Shown: positions 25,218 through 33,092 of the stretch, piece after piece
Layout: each line of letters opens with the position of its first letter
Position numbering within the stretch: the stretch's first letter is position 1
Assembly: GCF_039542055.1 (NCBI RefSeq)
Contig: NZ_BAABHK010000007.1
Span: 426,847 to 490,846 of the forward strand
Origin: Actinoallomurus vinaceus
Lineage (GTDB): Bacteria; Actinomycetota; Actinomycetes; Streptosporangiales; Streptosporangiaceae
Length of the DNA stretch: 64,000 nt
Direction of reading: 5' to 3'
Translations under genes and position numbers: made by a program
The notes under the pieces: model-generated
The model's input: the letters and a program-made list of their open reading frames with translations, nothing else
Told to the model about the DNA's origin: nothing
Databases searched by the model: none

Positions 25218-25222
25218 ATCCT

Positions 25223-25288
25223 CGCGTGAATGGCCGTCGGTACTTCACGCGTAGGCGACCGGGGGTTAACGCTTCACAGCCTAACCCC
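25223..25288. promoter_or_regulatory. Two inverted repeats with 13-base spacers between XRE and small genes
   Basis: CGCGTGAA (25223-25230) pairs with TTCACGCG (25244-25251), and GGGGTTA (25262-25268) pairs with TAACCCC (25282-25288). Equal 13-base spacers suggest two binding sites of one dimeric regulator, most simply the XRE protein. Confidence 0.45.
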
Positions 25289-25335
25289 TTGCCGCCACGC
25301 TGTGTAGCACCAATCTCACGCTAGGAGATTAGCCA

Positions 25336-25641
25336 ATGAGGCCGCACACGAGCGAAGAGATAAGCGCATTCGCGAAGTGGCTCACGCAGGCCTGCCAGGA
25401 GGCTGGGATGCGCGCGGAGCAGTACGGGGCAAAGGTCCGAATTATCGCAAGCTGCCACTTCCTCACCGAAGAAGTCGAATGCCGCTCCGACGACGCCGGA
25501 AACCTCCGATGGTGGTGGTCCTGGGGCAAGCCGATCACCGACTCTCACGACTCCGCGCGCATCCTCACTCCGGACGAGGTCGACGATCTCGTGGACGCCA
25601 TCGCCCACGTCGTCGCCGTCCCGATCAGGCGGCGGCCGTGA
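25336..25641 (+). CDS. Small protein of unknown function
   Basis: 101 residues, Trp-rich near the middle (NLRWWWSWGKPI). No family is recognised, although small proteins of this kind often sit beside XRE-DUF5753 regulators. AGGAG at 25323-25327 precedes ATG 25336. Its TGA overlaps the GTG of the next gene (GTGA). The ESCHFLTEE-like part (ASCHFLTEEVECRSDDAGN) may be a beta-rich core. Confidence 0.6.
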   Translation: MRPHTSEEISAFAKWLTQACQEAGMRAEQYGAKVRIIASCHFLTEEVECRSDDAGNLRWWWSWGKPITDSHDSARILTPDEVDDLVDAIAHVVAVPIRRRP

Positions 25642-25862
25642 CCGAGCCTCAGGAGATGACCGACCCGATCGCCCGGGCGGCGCTGGAGTCGGTGCGGGCG
25701 TTCAACGCCGCCATCGACCGGCTCGGCCTACCCGCCGTGACGCCGGCGTGCGAACTCACCCAACTCGACCGCCTCGTCCGCAAATATCCGGAAGCCGCCC
25801 GCAAAAGCCTCCAGCTTTACGATCAGAAAAACCGGCCCCAGCCCGGCAACCGACCGTTTTGA
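25638..25862 (+). CDS. Small protein of unknown function, coupled to the preceding gene
   Basis: 74 residues starting at GTG 25638, overlapping the previous stop by 4 bp. Acidic helix MTDPIARAALESVRAFN, then LTQLDRLVRKYPEAARKSLQ. It looks helical and has no recognisable domain. Translational coupling suggests that it works with the 101-residue protein. Confidence 0.5.
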   Translation: MTEPQEMTDPIARAALESVRAFNAAIDRLGLPAVTPACELTQLDRLVRKYPEAARKSLQLYDQKNRPQPGNRPF

Positions 25863-25966
25863 GCGGGAGCCAGGCCGGTTTGGCGGCTGATCGCCGAGAG
25901 TCTTCGTGGCTGGAGCACCGGCAACTCTCGGCAGAAGAGCGGAGTCATCTCTCACGAGGCCCGGAC

Positions 25967-26479
25967 TCACGCTACGGCTTCGGCCCCGGCGTCTTCTGAG
26001 AGCAGGGCCAGGAGCTGTTCCGTGTGGCCGGGCAGTTCCACTTCGGCGAGGCCCGTGATGAGGTCCCTCAGCGCCACGCACTGATCGACCAGGACCACGC
26101 CATTGGAGAGGAGCCGGGTGGGCACCGGGGTGTCGAGTTCGGCGTCGCTCAGCATCGGTCCGCCAAGGGCGCAGAGGGCGTCCGCCTGGAGGCGGATGCG
26201 GTCCCGAAGTCCCGCGTTGCCGCCGGCGAGAGTGATGACGCGGTCGATGGTCCAGGCGTCGAGTGCGACGCGGTTGTCGTACGTGGTGTTCGCGCCCGAG
26301 GCGACAGCGGAGACGGCGGCGATGGTGGCGGCGTTGACCAGGGTGACATGCCCCAGGATCTGGTCGGCGTTCCATTCGCCGGGCGGCGGGACGGGGCTCG
26401 TATCGCCGGAGTCGGCCACCGTCACGGCGGCGTCCAGCAGCCCGCGGTAGGCGTCCCGGAGCGGGGCGGTGTCCATCAT
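25967..26479 (-). CDS. DinB/maleylpyruvate isomerase-like protein
   Basis: 170 residues. APLRDAYRGLLDAAVTVADSG, then PPPGEWNADQILGHVTLVNA matches the start of DinB-like four-helix proteins, with His in LGHV as a possible metal ligand. Function is unknown; some members are mycothiol-dependent enzymes. ATG 26479 has AAGGAC 6 nt upstream. It lies 32 bp after the ArsR-AHSA1 gene and is probably co-transcribed. Confidence 0.7.
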   Translation of the reverse strand: MMDTAPLRDAYRGLLDAAVTVADSGDTSPVPPPGEWNADQILGHVTLVNAATIAAVSAVASGANTTYDNRVALDAWTIDRVITLAGGNAGLRDRIRLQADALCALGGPMLSDAELDTPVPTRLLSNGVVLVDQCVALRDLITGLAEVELPGHTEQLLALLSEDAGAEAVA

Positions 26480-26511
26480 GTCTTCGTCCTTCCGTAGCGG
26501 CGACCGCCGTC

Positions 26512-27306
26512 TCAGGCGTGCGCGCTGGACATCTCCCATGGCGCCTGCGGGAGGACCTCGCCGGTCTCGAGCAGCGACTTGAGATTCGCCAGGACCGCCG
26601 GCCATCCCTGCGAGATACCGCCGTACATCTCGAGGTTGACGAGCTTCTCGTGGGTCACGGTGAGGCGGACGATGTCGTGGTGCGGTTCGACGAGGAAGGT
26701 GACGACCGACGGCTCTCTCTCGGCGTCGGGGACGTCGTCGAAGGTGATGACCAGGCGCGTCGGGGGCTCGGTCTCGAGCACTCGGCCGACGACGTCGACG
26801 GCACCTGATCCGTCGACGCGGCGGTGCTCCCAGGTCGAGCCGGGCTGCCAGTCCGAGACGTTGGCGTGTCCCCAGTAGCGCGCCGTCAGGTCCGCGTCCG
26901 TCAGCGCCTGCCACACCTGCTCCGCGCTCGCGCGGATGTAGGTGACGTAGACGTAGGTCGGCACGGAGGCGGGTGCGTTGGTCATGGCGTACTCCTCTGC
27001 TTGGTTCTTGATGGCGCTGATCGCCCGCAGGCGGGGCTTGTCGAACTCCGAGATCCAGCGCTCCTCGATCTCGTGGATCGGCGCGGGGTTGAGGTAGTGA
27101 AGCCGCTCCCGCCCGCGCCGTACGACGGTCACGAGGTTGGCGCGCTCGAGGATGTCGAGATGCTGTGTCGCCGACTGGCGCGCCATGTCCAGGCGCTCGC
27201 ACAGCTCACGCAGCGTCTGACCGTTGTGCTCGCGCAGACGGTCGAGCAGGAGTCGTCGGGTGGGATCGGCCAGCGCCTTGAAGACCGAGTCCGTCGCTTC
27301 GCTCAC
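26512..27306 (-). CDS. ArsR-type HTH fused to an AHSA1/SRPBCC domain
   Basis: 264 residues. Residues 1-90 are an ArsR winged HTH (FKALADPTRRLLLDRLREHN, LCERLDMARQSATQHLDILE). Residues 110-260 are an AHSA1 domain (YIRASAEQVWQALTDADLTA, YWGHANVSDWQPGSTWEHRR, GISQGWPAVLANLKSLLETG). These are usually two adjacent genes; here one chain carries both, so the hydrophobic AHSA1 cavity may be the sensor. The metal-binding Cys of classical ArsR are absent. A leaderless GTG start at 27306 is supported by the promoter. Confidence 0.9.
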   Translation of the reverse strand: MSEATDSVFKALADPTRRLLLDRLREHNGQTLRELCERLDMARQSATQHLDILERANLVTVVRRGRERLHYLNPAPIHEIEERWISEFDKPRLRAISAIKNQAEEYAMTNAPASVPTYVYVTYIRASAEQVWQALTDADLTARYWGHANVSDWQPGSTWEHRRVDGSGAVDVVGRVLETEPPTRLVITFDDVPDAEREPSVVTFLVEPHHDIVRLTVTHEKLVNLEMYGGISQGWPAVLANLKSLLETGEVLPQAPWEMSSAHA

Positions 27307-27312
27307 CTCGCC

Positions 27313-27343
27313 ATTATGCAGGTATTCACCTGCCTATTGTCAA
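27313..27343 (-). promoter_or_regulatory. Consensus promoter with ArsR operator in the spacer
   Basis: On the minus strand TTGACA (27343-27338) and CATAAT (27318-27313) flank a 19-bp spacer. The 16-bp perfect palindrome GCAGGTGAATACCTGC (27318-27333) fills most of it. Bound ArsR would block polymerase, so this is autorepression. Confidence 0.7.
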
Positions 27344-27374
27344 CGACGAGTCTTCGGCCTGGTCACGCCGGTGA

Positions 27375-28061
27375 TCAGCGGAGCCGTTCGCCGGACGCGA
27401 CGCCCTCCAGGAGGATCTCCACCAGGTCCTGTGGCACGTCGCGCATGAGGTTGTGGCCGCCGGGCAGTGCGTGCGTCGTCCAGGCAGGGTCCTCGCGCAG
27501 CCGTTCGTAGACGGCGGTGAACGGGGACGGGCCGTCCCATCCCGCCGCGTACACGTAGTCCCGGCGGCGGATGTGCGCGAGGTCGCCGGTCAGCCGGAGC
27601 GGCTGCAGCAGCGAGGCGATCGGGTGCGGCGTGGCGCGTGCGTCGAAGAACGGCAGCGGCCGTACTCCGTAGCCGGCCTCCACCACGTCCGCGTACCAGC
27701 GCCGCTCCTGGTCCGTGACCAGGGACCAGCAGGAGTCGCCGTGTCCGGGAACCATGGCGTCCAGGTACACCAGGGAGTCGACGCGGTCGGGTGCGCGGTC
27801 GGCGACGCCGGTGATCACCATGCCTCCGTAGCTGTGGCCGACCAGCACCGCGGCCCGGATGCCCTCGGCCGCCAGCACACCGGTCACGTCCTGGATGTGG
27901 GTGTCGAGGTTGACCGCGCCGTCGAGCAGGTGGCCGCGCTCACTCAACCCGGTCAGCGTCAGCGGGTGGACGACGTGCCCGTGGGCGCGAAGGTCGGCGG
28001 TGAGTTGCTCGAAGCACCAGCCGCCGTGGCACATCCCCGGAATGAGCACGAAGTTCGCCAT
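27375..28061 (-). CDS. Alpha/beta hydrolase (EstC/methyl esterase-like)
   Basis: 228 residues. NFVLIPGMCHGGWCFEQLT, LTGLSERGHLL, VLVGHSYGGMVITGVA (nucleophile Ser) and ALPGGHNLMRDVPQDLVEIL (His) define the plant methylesterase/hydroxynitrile lyase-like group. ATG 28061 has AAGGA and AGGA upstream. Two TetR-like operators and a divergent TetR gene suggest that this is the regulated enzyme. Confidence 0.88.
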   Translation of the reverse strand: MANFVLIPGMCHGGWCFEQLTADLRAHGHVVHPLTLTGLSERGHLLDGAVNLDTHIQDVTGVLAAEGIRAAVLVGHSYGGMVITGVADRAPDRVDSLVYLDAMVPGHGDSCWSLVTDQERRWYADVVEAGYGVRPLPFFDARATPHPIASLLQPLRLTGDLAHIRRRDYVYAAGWDGPSPFTAVYERLREDPAWTTHALPGGHNLMRDVPQDLVEILLEGVASGERLR

Positions 28062-28155
28062 CGTCCTGCTTCCTTGTCGGGCGCGGCCGGGGAGATCGCC
28101 GACCGTGCCGTGGACCTCCTCAAGCCGGCCAGCGGGTCTGGCATGACAGCCCACA

Positions 28156-28215
28156 GATCGAACCGGTCGGTACGATCCGCGACGATAGCAGCCGATCGAA
28201 CCGAGCGGTACCATC
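28156..28215. promoter_or_regulatory. Two TetR operator copies 38 bp apart
   Basis: 28156-28177 and 28194-28215 share the start GATCGAACCG and an ACCG-2-CGGT-type core (ACCGGTCGGT, ACCGAGCGGT). The second covers the probable -10 box TACCAT (28209-28214) of the TetR gene, so it fits autoregulation and control of the divergent hydrolase. Confidence 0.65.
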
Positions 28216-28221
28216 TCTGTC

Positions 28222-28824
28222 ATGCCCGTTCCCAAAGGCTCGACGATCGACCCGGCGCGCACCCGCGCCGCCATCCTGGAAGCCGCCACCCCGGTGCTGT
28301 ACGAGCGCGGCCTCGACGGCATCGGTGTCGCCGAGCTATGCGCCCGCCTCGGCGTCTCCAAGGAGACGCTCTACCGGCACTTCGGCACCAAGGACGGGCT
28401 CGTCGAGGCCATGCTGGAGGCGCGCAGCGAGCGGGTGACCCGGTGGCTGACCGAGGCCGTCGCGGCCGCCGGACAGGACCCCGCCGACCAGATCGCCGCG
28501 GTGTTCGACGCCCTCCAGCGGTGGTACGACGATCCGGCCTTCCGCGGCTGCGCGATGCTGAACGCGGCAGCGCAGCACCACGTCGAGGCCGTACGCGCGA
28601 TCACCGCGCGCCACCTGGACCGCTATCTCGAACTCCTGACCGGCATCGCCGGGCATGCCGGGGCCGCCGACCCGCACACCCTGGGACGGCAGTTGCTCAT
28701 GCTGGTCGAAGGAGCGACCGTCGTCGCCGCGCATCACGACGCGGCCGGCGTCGGCGAGCACGCCCGCCAGGCCGCGCAAACCCTCCTGTCCGCCGCCACG
28801 ACCCGAACCGACCCCCGAGACTGA
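28222..28824 (+). CDS. TetR-family regulator
   Basis: 200 residues. HTH: RAAILEAATPVLYERGLDGI, VAELCARLGVSKETLYRHFG, KDGLVEAMLE. The C-terminal domain has a CAMLNAAAQH segment typical of the TetR_C_6/AcrR-like group. ATG 28222 is 7 nt past the -10 box and lacks a clear Shine-Dalgarno sequence, so the mRNA may be leaderless. The divergent hydrolase is its likely target. Confidence 0.9.
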   Translation: MPVPKGSTIDPARTRAAILEAATPVLYERGLDGIGVAELCARLGVSKETLYRHFGTKDGLVEAMLEARSERVTRWLTEAVAAAGQDPADQIAAVFDALQRWYDDPAFRGCAMLNAAAQHHVEAVRAITARHLDRYLELLTGIAGHAGAADPHTLGRQLLMLVEGATVVAAHHDAAGVGEHARQAAQTLLSAATTRTDPRD

Positions 28825-28878
28825 CCCCGGCGGCCGGCCCATCGAGCCGCGGCGGCGAATGCGGGAGTACCGGCGCGA

Positions 28879-29298
28879 CTACGAGGCTTCCGTGGGCTGG
28901 CTGATATTGACCATCCACGCGACGCCGAACCGGTCGACGCACATGCCGAACTCGTCGCCCCAGGCCTGCTTCTGCAGCGGCATCGTGGTCGTCCCGCTCG
29001 CGGACAGCTTCTCCCAGTAGCCGCGCAGCACGTCGGCGTCGTCGCCGCTGAGACTCAGCGAGACGCCCGCCATGGGCCGGTACTCCATCCCGCTGGGGAC
29101 GTCGGCACCCATGATCGTGTAACCGGCGTCGGTCTCCAGCATCGCGTGCATGATCCGGTCGGCGTCGGGTGAGTCCGCGGCGCCGAACTCGGCGAAGGTG
29201 TTGGAGGCGAGGTCGCCGCCGAACACGCCCGCGTAGAACTCCATCGCCTGGCGGGCGTTGCCGTTGAAACTGAGATACGGGTTCAGCCGAGAGGCCAT
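28879..29298 (-). CDS. PhnB-like VOC-family protein
   Basis: 139 residues with NPYLSFNGNARQAMEFYAGV, MHAMLETDAGYTIMGADVP, LSLSGDDADVLRGYWEKLSA and WGDEFGMCVDRFGVAWMVNI, the full pattern of PhnB/3-demethylubiquinone methyltransferase-like VOC proteins. Activity is unknown for most. ATG 29298 is preceded by AGGAGGAAT. It stands alone. Confidence 0.88.
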   Translation of the reverse strand: MASRLNPYLSFNGNARQAMEFYAGVFGGDLASNTFAEFGAADSPDADRIMHAMLETDAGYTIMGADVPSGMEYRPMAGVSLSLSGDDADVLRGYWEKLSASGTTTMPLQKQAWGDEFGMCVDRFGVAWMVNISQPTEAS

Positions 29299-29381
29299 GA
29301 TTCCTCCTGAAACTGCGGGCTCCGGACGAGAGCCCGGTCGGCCGAGGCAGCGTAGGTGCGAGCCACCCGGTCCCGAGGGGC

Positions 29382-29909
29382 TCAGGCGACGATGGCCCAG
29401 ACCTGGACGTCGCGGTGTTCGCCGTCGAGGTGGAAGGCCTTGCGGTGAGTGCCCTCGTGGGTGAAGCCGAGGCGCCGGGCGGCGGCGATGCTGGCCTCGT
29501 TACGAGGGTCGCACAGCCACTCGACGCGGACCATCCCCCGTACGTCGATCGCCCAGTCGATGAGCACACGACAGGCGCGGTTGATCAGGCCCCTGCCGCG
29601 CATCTCCGGGGCGAGCCAGACACCGATCTCACAGACGCGCTGCGCGGCGTTGAAGGAGCGGAAGATGACGCCGCCCTCCAGGACGCCCGAGACGTACAGG
29701 CCGAAGACGCGCCCGCCGTCGGCGGCCTGACGGTCGGCGTAGCCCTGCAGGTACGCCCGGGCCGACGCCTCGTCGACGACGGTGTACGCCCACGGGATCC
29801 ACGGCTTGAGCGCACCGCGCACCCGGTCGGCGTATGCGGCGAACTCCGCCGCCTGCCACGGCTCCAGCGGACGCAGTTCGGCGTCGTCTCCCAGCGCTCG
29901 GCTGAACAT
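29382..29909 (-). CDS. GNAT N-acetyltransferase (RimJ/RimL-like)
   Basis: 175 residues. RPLEPWQAAEFAAYADRVR, EIGVWLAPEMRGRGLINRAC (acetyl-CoA loop, RGRGL) and LCDPRNEASIAAARRLGFTH EGTHRK in order. It probably acetylates a protein N-terminus or small amine; the target is unknown. ATG 29909 with GAGAGGTGAG upstream. Confidence 0.88.
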   Translation of the reverse strand: MFSRALGDDAELRPLEPWQAAEFAAYADRVRGALKPWIPWAYTVVDEASARAYLQGYADRQAADGGRVFGLYVSGVLEGGVIFRSFNAAQRVCEIGVWLAPEMRGRGLINRACRVLIDWAIDVRGMVRVEWLCDPRNEASIAAARRLGFTHEGTHRKAFHLDGEHRDVQVWAIVA

Positions 29910-29989
29910 CTCACCTCTCGCGAAAGATCGATTCTCCGGTCACGCGAAAAGCTACAGCCGCGGTGGAGCCCCGGCCTCACCGGGCGGCG

Positions 29990-30790
29990 TCATCCCGGGA
30001 CCGCGCGGACGAGGACCAGCGAGCCGTTCAGGTACGGCTGACGGCGCAGGGCACCGTGGCGCTCGTCCCAGGCGCCGGAGCGGAGGTCGTTCGCGAGCCG
30101 CTCCACGTACTGCTCGCACACCCCCGGTTCGACGAAGCTCCACGCCGAGCACGCCTGCCGCGCCCCGGGATCGAGCAGGCGTTCCGGCCGCGCGTAGTAC
30201 GCCTCGTTAAAACCGTCGGTGCAGTCGGCGGGGATCGGCACCGGCCGTACCGATACCTCACCGCCGAGCGCGTCGGCGATGTCGCCGATCGCCGGATAGC
30301 GCCGCGCCTCGGTGTCCAGGACGAGCGGCGCGTACTCGTACAGCCAGAAGTCGCGCACCAGGTCCGGGTCGCAGGTCAGGATGGCGACGGGCCCGCGCGC
30401 GACGCGCCGCATCTCGCGCAGACCGGCCTTCAGGTCGCTCCACTGATGGACGCTGAACGTGGTCATCGCGGCGTCGAAGGCGTCGTCGGCGAACGGCAGG
30501 TCCTCGGCCACGGCGTCGACGGCGGGAGACAAGTGGGCGGGGCGCTGGGCGCGCATGGACGCGGACGGCTCCACCGCCGTGACCTGCGGCGCCACGGACT
30601 CGTACGCCCCGGCGCCCGCACCGACGTTCACCACGGTCTGCGCGTCGCCCACGGCTTCGGCGATGAACCGCGCGATGCGGTCATCGGGACGGCGGTAGCC
30701 GGTGTAGCCGAGGCCGATCGTGCCGTAGTCCGCGTCGCCGGCACTTCCGTCAGACCTGCGGCCGCCCGTGACGTTCGAGGTGTGATCCAT
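29990..30790 (-). CDS. Class I SAM-dependent methyltransferase under a MerR-type promoter
   Basis: 266 residues. YRRPDDRIARFIAEAVGDAQ, then VVNVGAGAGAYE (motif I, SAM), VTAVEPSASMRAQRP (motif II) and ALTCD-like motif IV region (VAILTCDPDLVRDFW). This is the UbiE-like methyltransferase_11 pattern. ATG 30790 lies 8 nt past the -10 box of a MerR-type promoter that almost matches the promoter of the MerR-peroxiredoxin gene at 40642, so the protein may belong to a redox regulon. Substrate unknown. Confidence 0.85.
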   Translation of the reverse strand: MDHTSNVTGGRRSDGSAGDADYGTIGLGYTGYRRPDDRIARFIAEAVGDAQTVVNVGAGAGAYESVAPQVTAVEPSASMRAQRPAHLSPAVDAVAEDLPFADDAFDAAMTTFSVHQWSDLKAGLREMRRVARGPVAILTCDPDLVRDFWLYEYAPLVLDTEARRYPAIGDIADALGGEVSVRPVPIPADCTDGFNEAYYARPERLLDPGARQACSAWSFVEPGVCEQYVERLANDLRSGAWDERHGALRRQPYLNGSLVLVRAVPG

Positions 30791-30798
30791 GATCCGGA

Positions 30799-30830
30799 AC
30801 CTAGACCTTGCCCCCGTGGGCAAGGTCAAA
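30799..30830 (-). promoter_or_regulatory. MerR-type promoter/operator A
   Basis: On the minus strand TTGACC (30829-30824) and CTAGGT (30804-30799) have a 19-bp spacer, the MerR hallmark. The arms GACCTTGCCC and GGGCAAGGTC around CCGT (30804-30827) form a perfect 10-bp dyad. It is nearly identical to the site at 40687-40717. Confidence 0.75.
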
Positions 30831-30832
30831 CG

Positions 30833-31126
30833 TCAGGGGGTGTCGAGCGTTCGTGGGCCGAGGTCGCGGATGGTCTGGACGAGGGCGCGGATGAGGTTGT
30901 TCTCCGATTCGGTGTGCCAGACCGCCGCGTACGGCAGGGCGTCAATATCCCGGATGGGCAGGTAGGTGATGTCGGGGCGGTCGAACAGCCGGCCGCCGAC
31001 GCCGCGTTCCTGCTGGCCGATCGCCTGGCTGACCCGGGCCTGGGAGATGTGCAGCCGCTCGGCGGTCCGACCGAAGTGCAGTTCCTCGGCCAGAGTCAGG
31101 AAGATCTCGATATCCCGTAGCTCCAC
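30833..31126 (-). pseudogene. LysR regulator with its central region deleted in frame
   Basis: 97 residues from GTG 31126 (GAGAGG upstream). Residues 1-56 are a LysR HTH (IEIFLTLAEELHFGRTAERL, HISQARVSQAIGQQERGVGG, RLFDR). Then, without a frame change, the chain jumps to the last effector segment (PDITYLPIRDIDALPYAAVW). About 200 residues between them are missing against the normal length of about 300. It could be decayed, or a DNA-binding-only remnant that still dimerises through the HTH linker helix. Confidence 0.75.
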
Positions 31127-31541
31127 CGCATCCTCTCCGGCCACAACCCCTGCGTTATCGCTCAGTACGCGAAGTTTACGTTGATCCAGGCCGGCGCCTC
31201 GATGGATGGTTGATCTCGTCCATACCGGTGGCCTGTCACCGCTCTGACGAATGCGAGCGCCTCGATGTGACAGCCGAACCGGCCGACCGGCCCCCAAAGG
31301 GCCTCACCCTGTGGAAGGAATCGATCATCGCCCGTCACGGAGCAGGGCCCAGCAGGGCACACACCTGCGCAGGCTTGACAGGGCACATCGAGCAGTCATC
31401 GCCTGCGCATCGCGAATCCATTAACGCCCTTTCCCAGACTGCTCGCAGCTTCGATTTCCTGGCCCGATCGCCGGGCCAGGCCTGACCTGGAGGTTCTGAC
31501 CACGAATCCCAGGCAGCGAAGACGCAAGGAAAGGACGTCAT
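31127..31541. other. 415-bp gap without a recognised gene
   Basis: Short ORFs on both strands here show no family features or ribosome sites. It is the promoter region of the GDSL esterase on the plus strand and the truncated LysR on the minus strand. AAGGAAAGGA at 31526-31535 is the esterase Shine-Dalgarno region. Confidence 0.5.
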
Positions 31542-32798
31542 ATGTCGCAGGTAACGAAGGTCATGCTGATCGCAGCACTGACGACCGCGCCTCTTGCCGC
31601 ATCGTCGGTCTCCGCCGCCGCGGAGCCCCGTGGGAGCCGGTGGGACGGGGCATGGGCGACGGCCGTCCAGCGGCCGTTCAAGAACGACTGGTCTCCTGCC
31701 TGGGCCGACGAAGGCTTCAACCGTCAATCCGTACGCCAGGTGGTCCGGATCGGTGCCGGCGGCTCCCGACTGCGGATCCGGCTGTCCAACGCGTACGGTG
31801 CGGCTCCGCTTCATCTGACCGGCGCGAGCGTCGCCAGGACGGGCGAGGGCGCTGCGGTGTTGCCGGGGACGATACGCTCGCTGACCTTCAGGAGTTCCGC
31901 GGCCGCCACGATCCCCGTCGGCGAGCAGCTGGTCAGTGATCCTATCGCCCTGCCGGTGCGGCCCCGAGAGCGGCTGACGGTGACCTTGTACTTCCAGGGG
32001 GCCACCGGTCCGTCCACCTTCCACGCTCTCGCCATGGAGATGTCCTACCGGGCCGGCGGGGATCACCTCCGCGACCCGGGAGCGGGCGCGTTCACCGAAT
32101 CGACCGCCTCCTGGTACTACCTGGACGGGGTGGAGGTGACCGGCCGGCCGGGCGGGCGGAAGAGGGCGGTCGTCGCCTTCGGCGATTCGATCACCGATGG
32201 GTACGGCTCGACAGCGGGCGCCGATGCCCGCTACCCGGACGCGCTCGCCGAACGACTGATGGCGCAGGGCCGTGCACGGCCGGTGCTCAACGCCGGTATC
32301 GCGGGTAACAAGGTGCTCAACGACTCGACGTGCCTGGGTGAGAAGGCGACGGCCCGCTTCCAGCGCGACGCGCTCGACCAGCCCCGGGTGAGGACGGTCA
32401 TCGTCCTGGAGGGCATCAACGACATCCTGCACAGTGAGACGCCGCCCTCACCGTGCACCGTGCCGAACCCCAGGGTGACCGCGCAGGAACTGATCGCCGG
32501 GTACCGAAAACTGATCCGTACCGCCCACGCGAGCAAGGTCAGGATCGTTGGAGCGACACTCCCGCCGTTCAAGGGGGCATACGGCTACACCGAGCGGGGC
32601 GAAGAGGTTCGCGAAGCGGTCAACAAGTGGATCCGGAGCAGCCGCGAGTACGACGCCGTCGTGGACTTCGACCGGGCGTTGGCCGACCCGGCCGATCTCG
32701 ATCGGATCCGCCCGGCTCTCGACAGCGGCGACCATCTGCACCCGAACGACGCCGGTTACCGGATCATGGCCGCAGCCGTCGATCTCGACTCCCTCTAG
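31542..32798 (+). CDS. Secreted GDSL/SGNH-family esterase
   Basis: 418 residues. A signal peptide (KVMLIAALTTAPLAASSVSA) ends at AAA. An N-terminal beta-sandwich domain (about 35-200) precedes the SGNH hydrolase: block I AVVAFGDSITDGYGS, block II Gly in LNAGIAGNKVL, block III VLEGINDIL (GxND) and block V DHLHPNDAGY (Asp-x-x-His). It is probably a carbohydrate or lipid esterase acting outside the cell. Confidence 0.92.
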   Translation: MSQVTKVMLIAALTTAPLAASSVSAAAEPRGSRWDGAWATAVQRPFKNDWSPAWADEGFNRQSVRQVVRIGAGGSRLRIRLSNAYGAAPLHLTGASVARTGEGAAVLPGTIRSLTFRSSAAATIPVGEQLVSDPIALPVRPRERLTVTLYFQGATGPSTFHALAMEMSYRAGGDHLRDPGAGAFTESTASWYYLDGVEVTGRPGGRKRAVVAFGDSITDGYGSTAGADARYPDALAERLMAQGRARPVLNAGIAGNKVLNDSTCLGEKATARFQRDALDQPRVRTVIVLEGINDILHSETPPSPCTVPNPRVTAQELIAGYRKLIRTAHASKVRIVGATLPPFKGAYGYTERGEEVREAVNKWIRSSREYDAVVDFDRALADPADLDRIRPALDSGDHLHPNDAGYRIMAAAVDLDSL

Positions 32799-32836
32799 CC
32801 GCGGCCGAGTCTTCCAGCCGCGGCCAGGTCCGGATG

Positions 32837-32864
32837 GCCGAGGGGCCCGGCCGGGCCCCTCGGC
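32837..32864 (+). terminator. Terminator hairpin after the esterase gene
   Basis: A perfect 28-base palindrome with GCCGAGGGGCCC pairing with GGGCCCCTCGGC around a 4-base centre. It lies 38 bp after the esterase stop. Confidence 0.75.
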
Positions 32865-32927
32865 GCCGGACTGATCCTCACCCTCGTCTCCGCTGAGGCC
32901 CGGTCTGCTGGGAGCGCCTCATGCCCA

Positions 32928-33065
32928 CCCCCCGCCTACGGCGACGTCAAGGCGGCCGCCGACCGGATCGCCGAAACCGTACGGCCCGTGACGGTCACGC
33001 CTCTCGACCCGGAGCTCTTCCACGGTGCGCCGGTCCATGCCGCGCTCGATCTCGTGACCCGGTGA
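32928..33065 (+). pseudogene. Unassigned coding relic
   Basis: The frame ends PAYGDVKAAADRIAETVRPV, TVTPLDPELFHGAPVHAALD, LVTR and stop, with coding-like codon use and no start or ribosome site. The tail vaguely resembles the C-terminus of ROK-family proteins. It is probably a remnant; the family is uncertain. Confidence 0.3.
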
Positions 33066-33092
33066 GGTGAGCCCGGGCCCGCCTCTAGTGGT

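Noticed and set aside
26512..27306. Two separate genes (ArsR and AHSA1) fused by a missed stop
   Set aside because: The linker is short and in frame, codon use is even and the promoter fits one gene; a true fusion is simpler.
31210..31485. Plus-strand 91-residue ORF
   Set aside because: No ribosome site, no family features and amino acid composition unlike real genes in the window.
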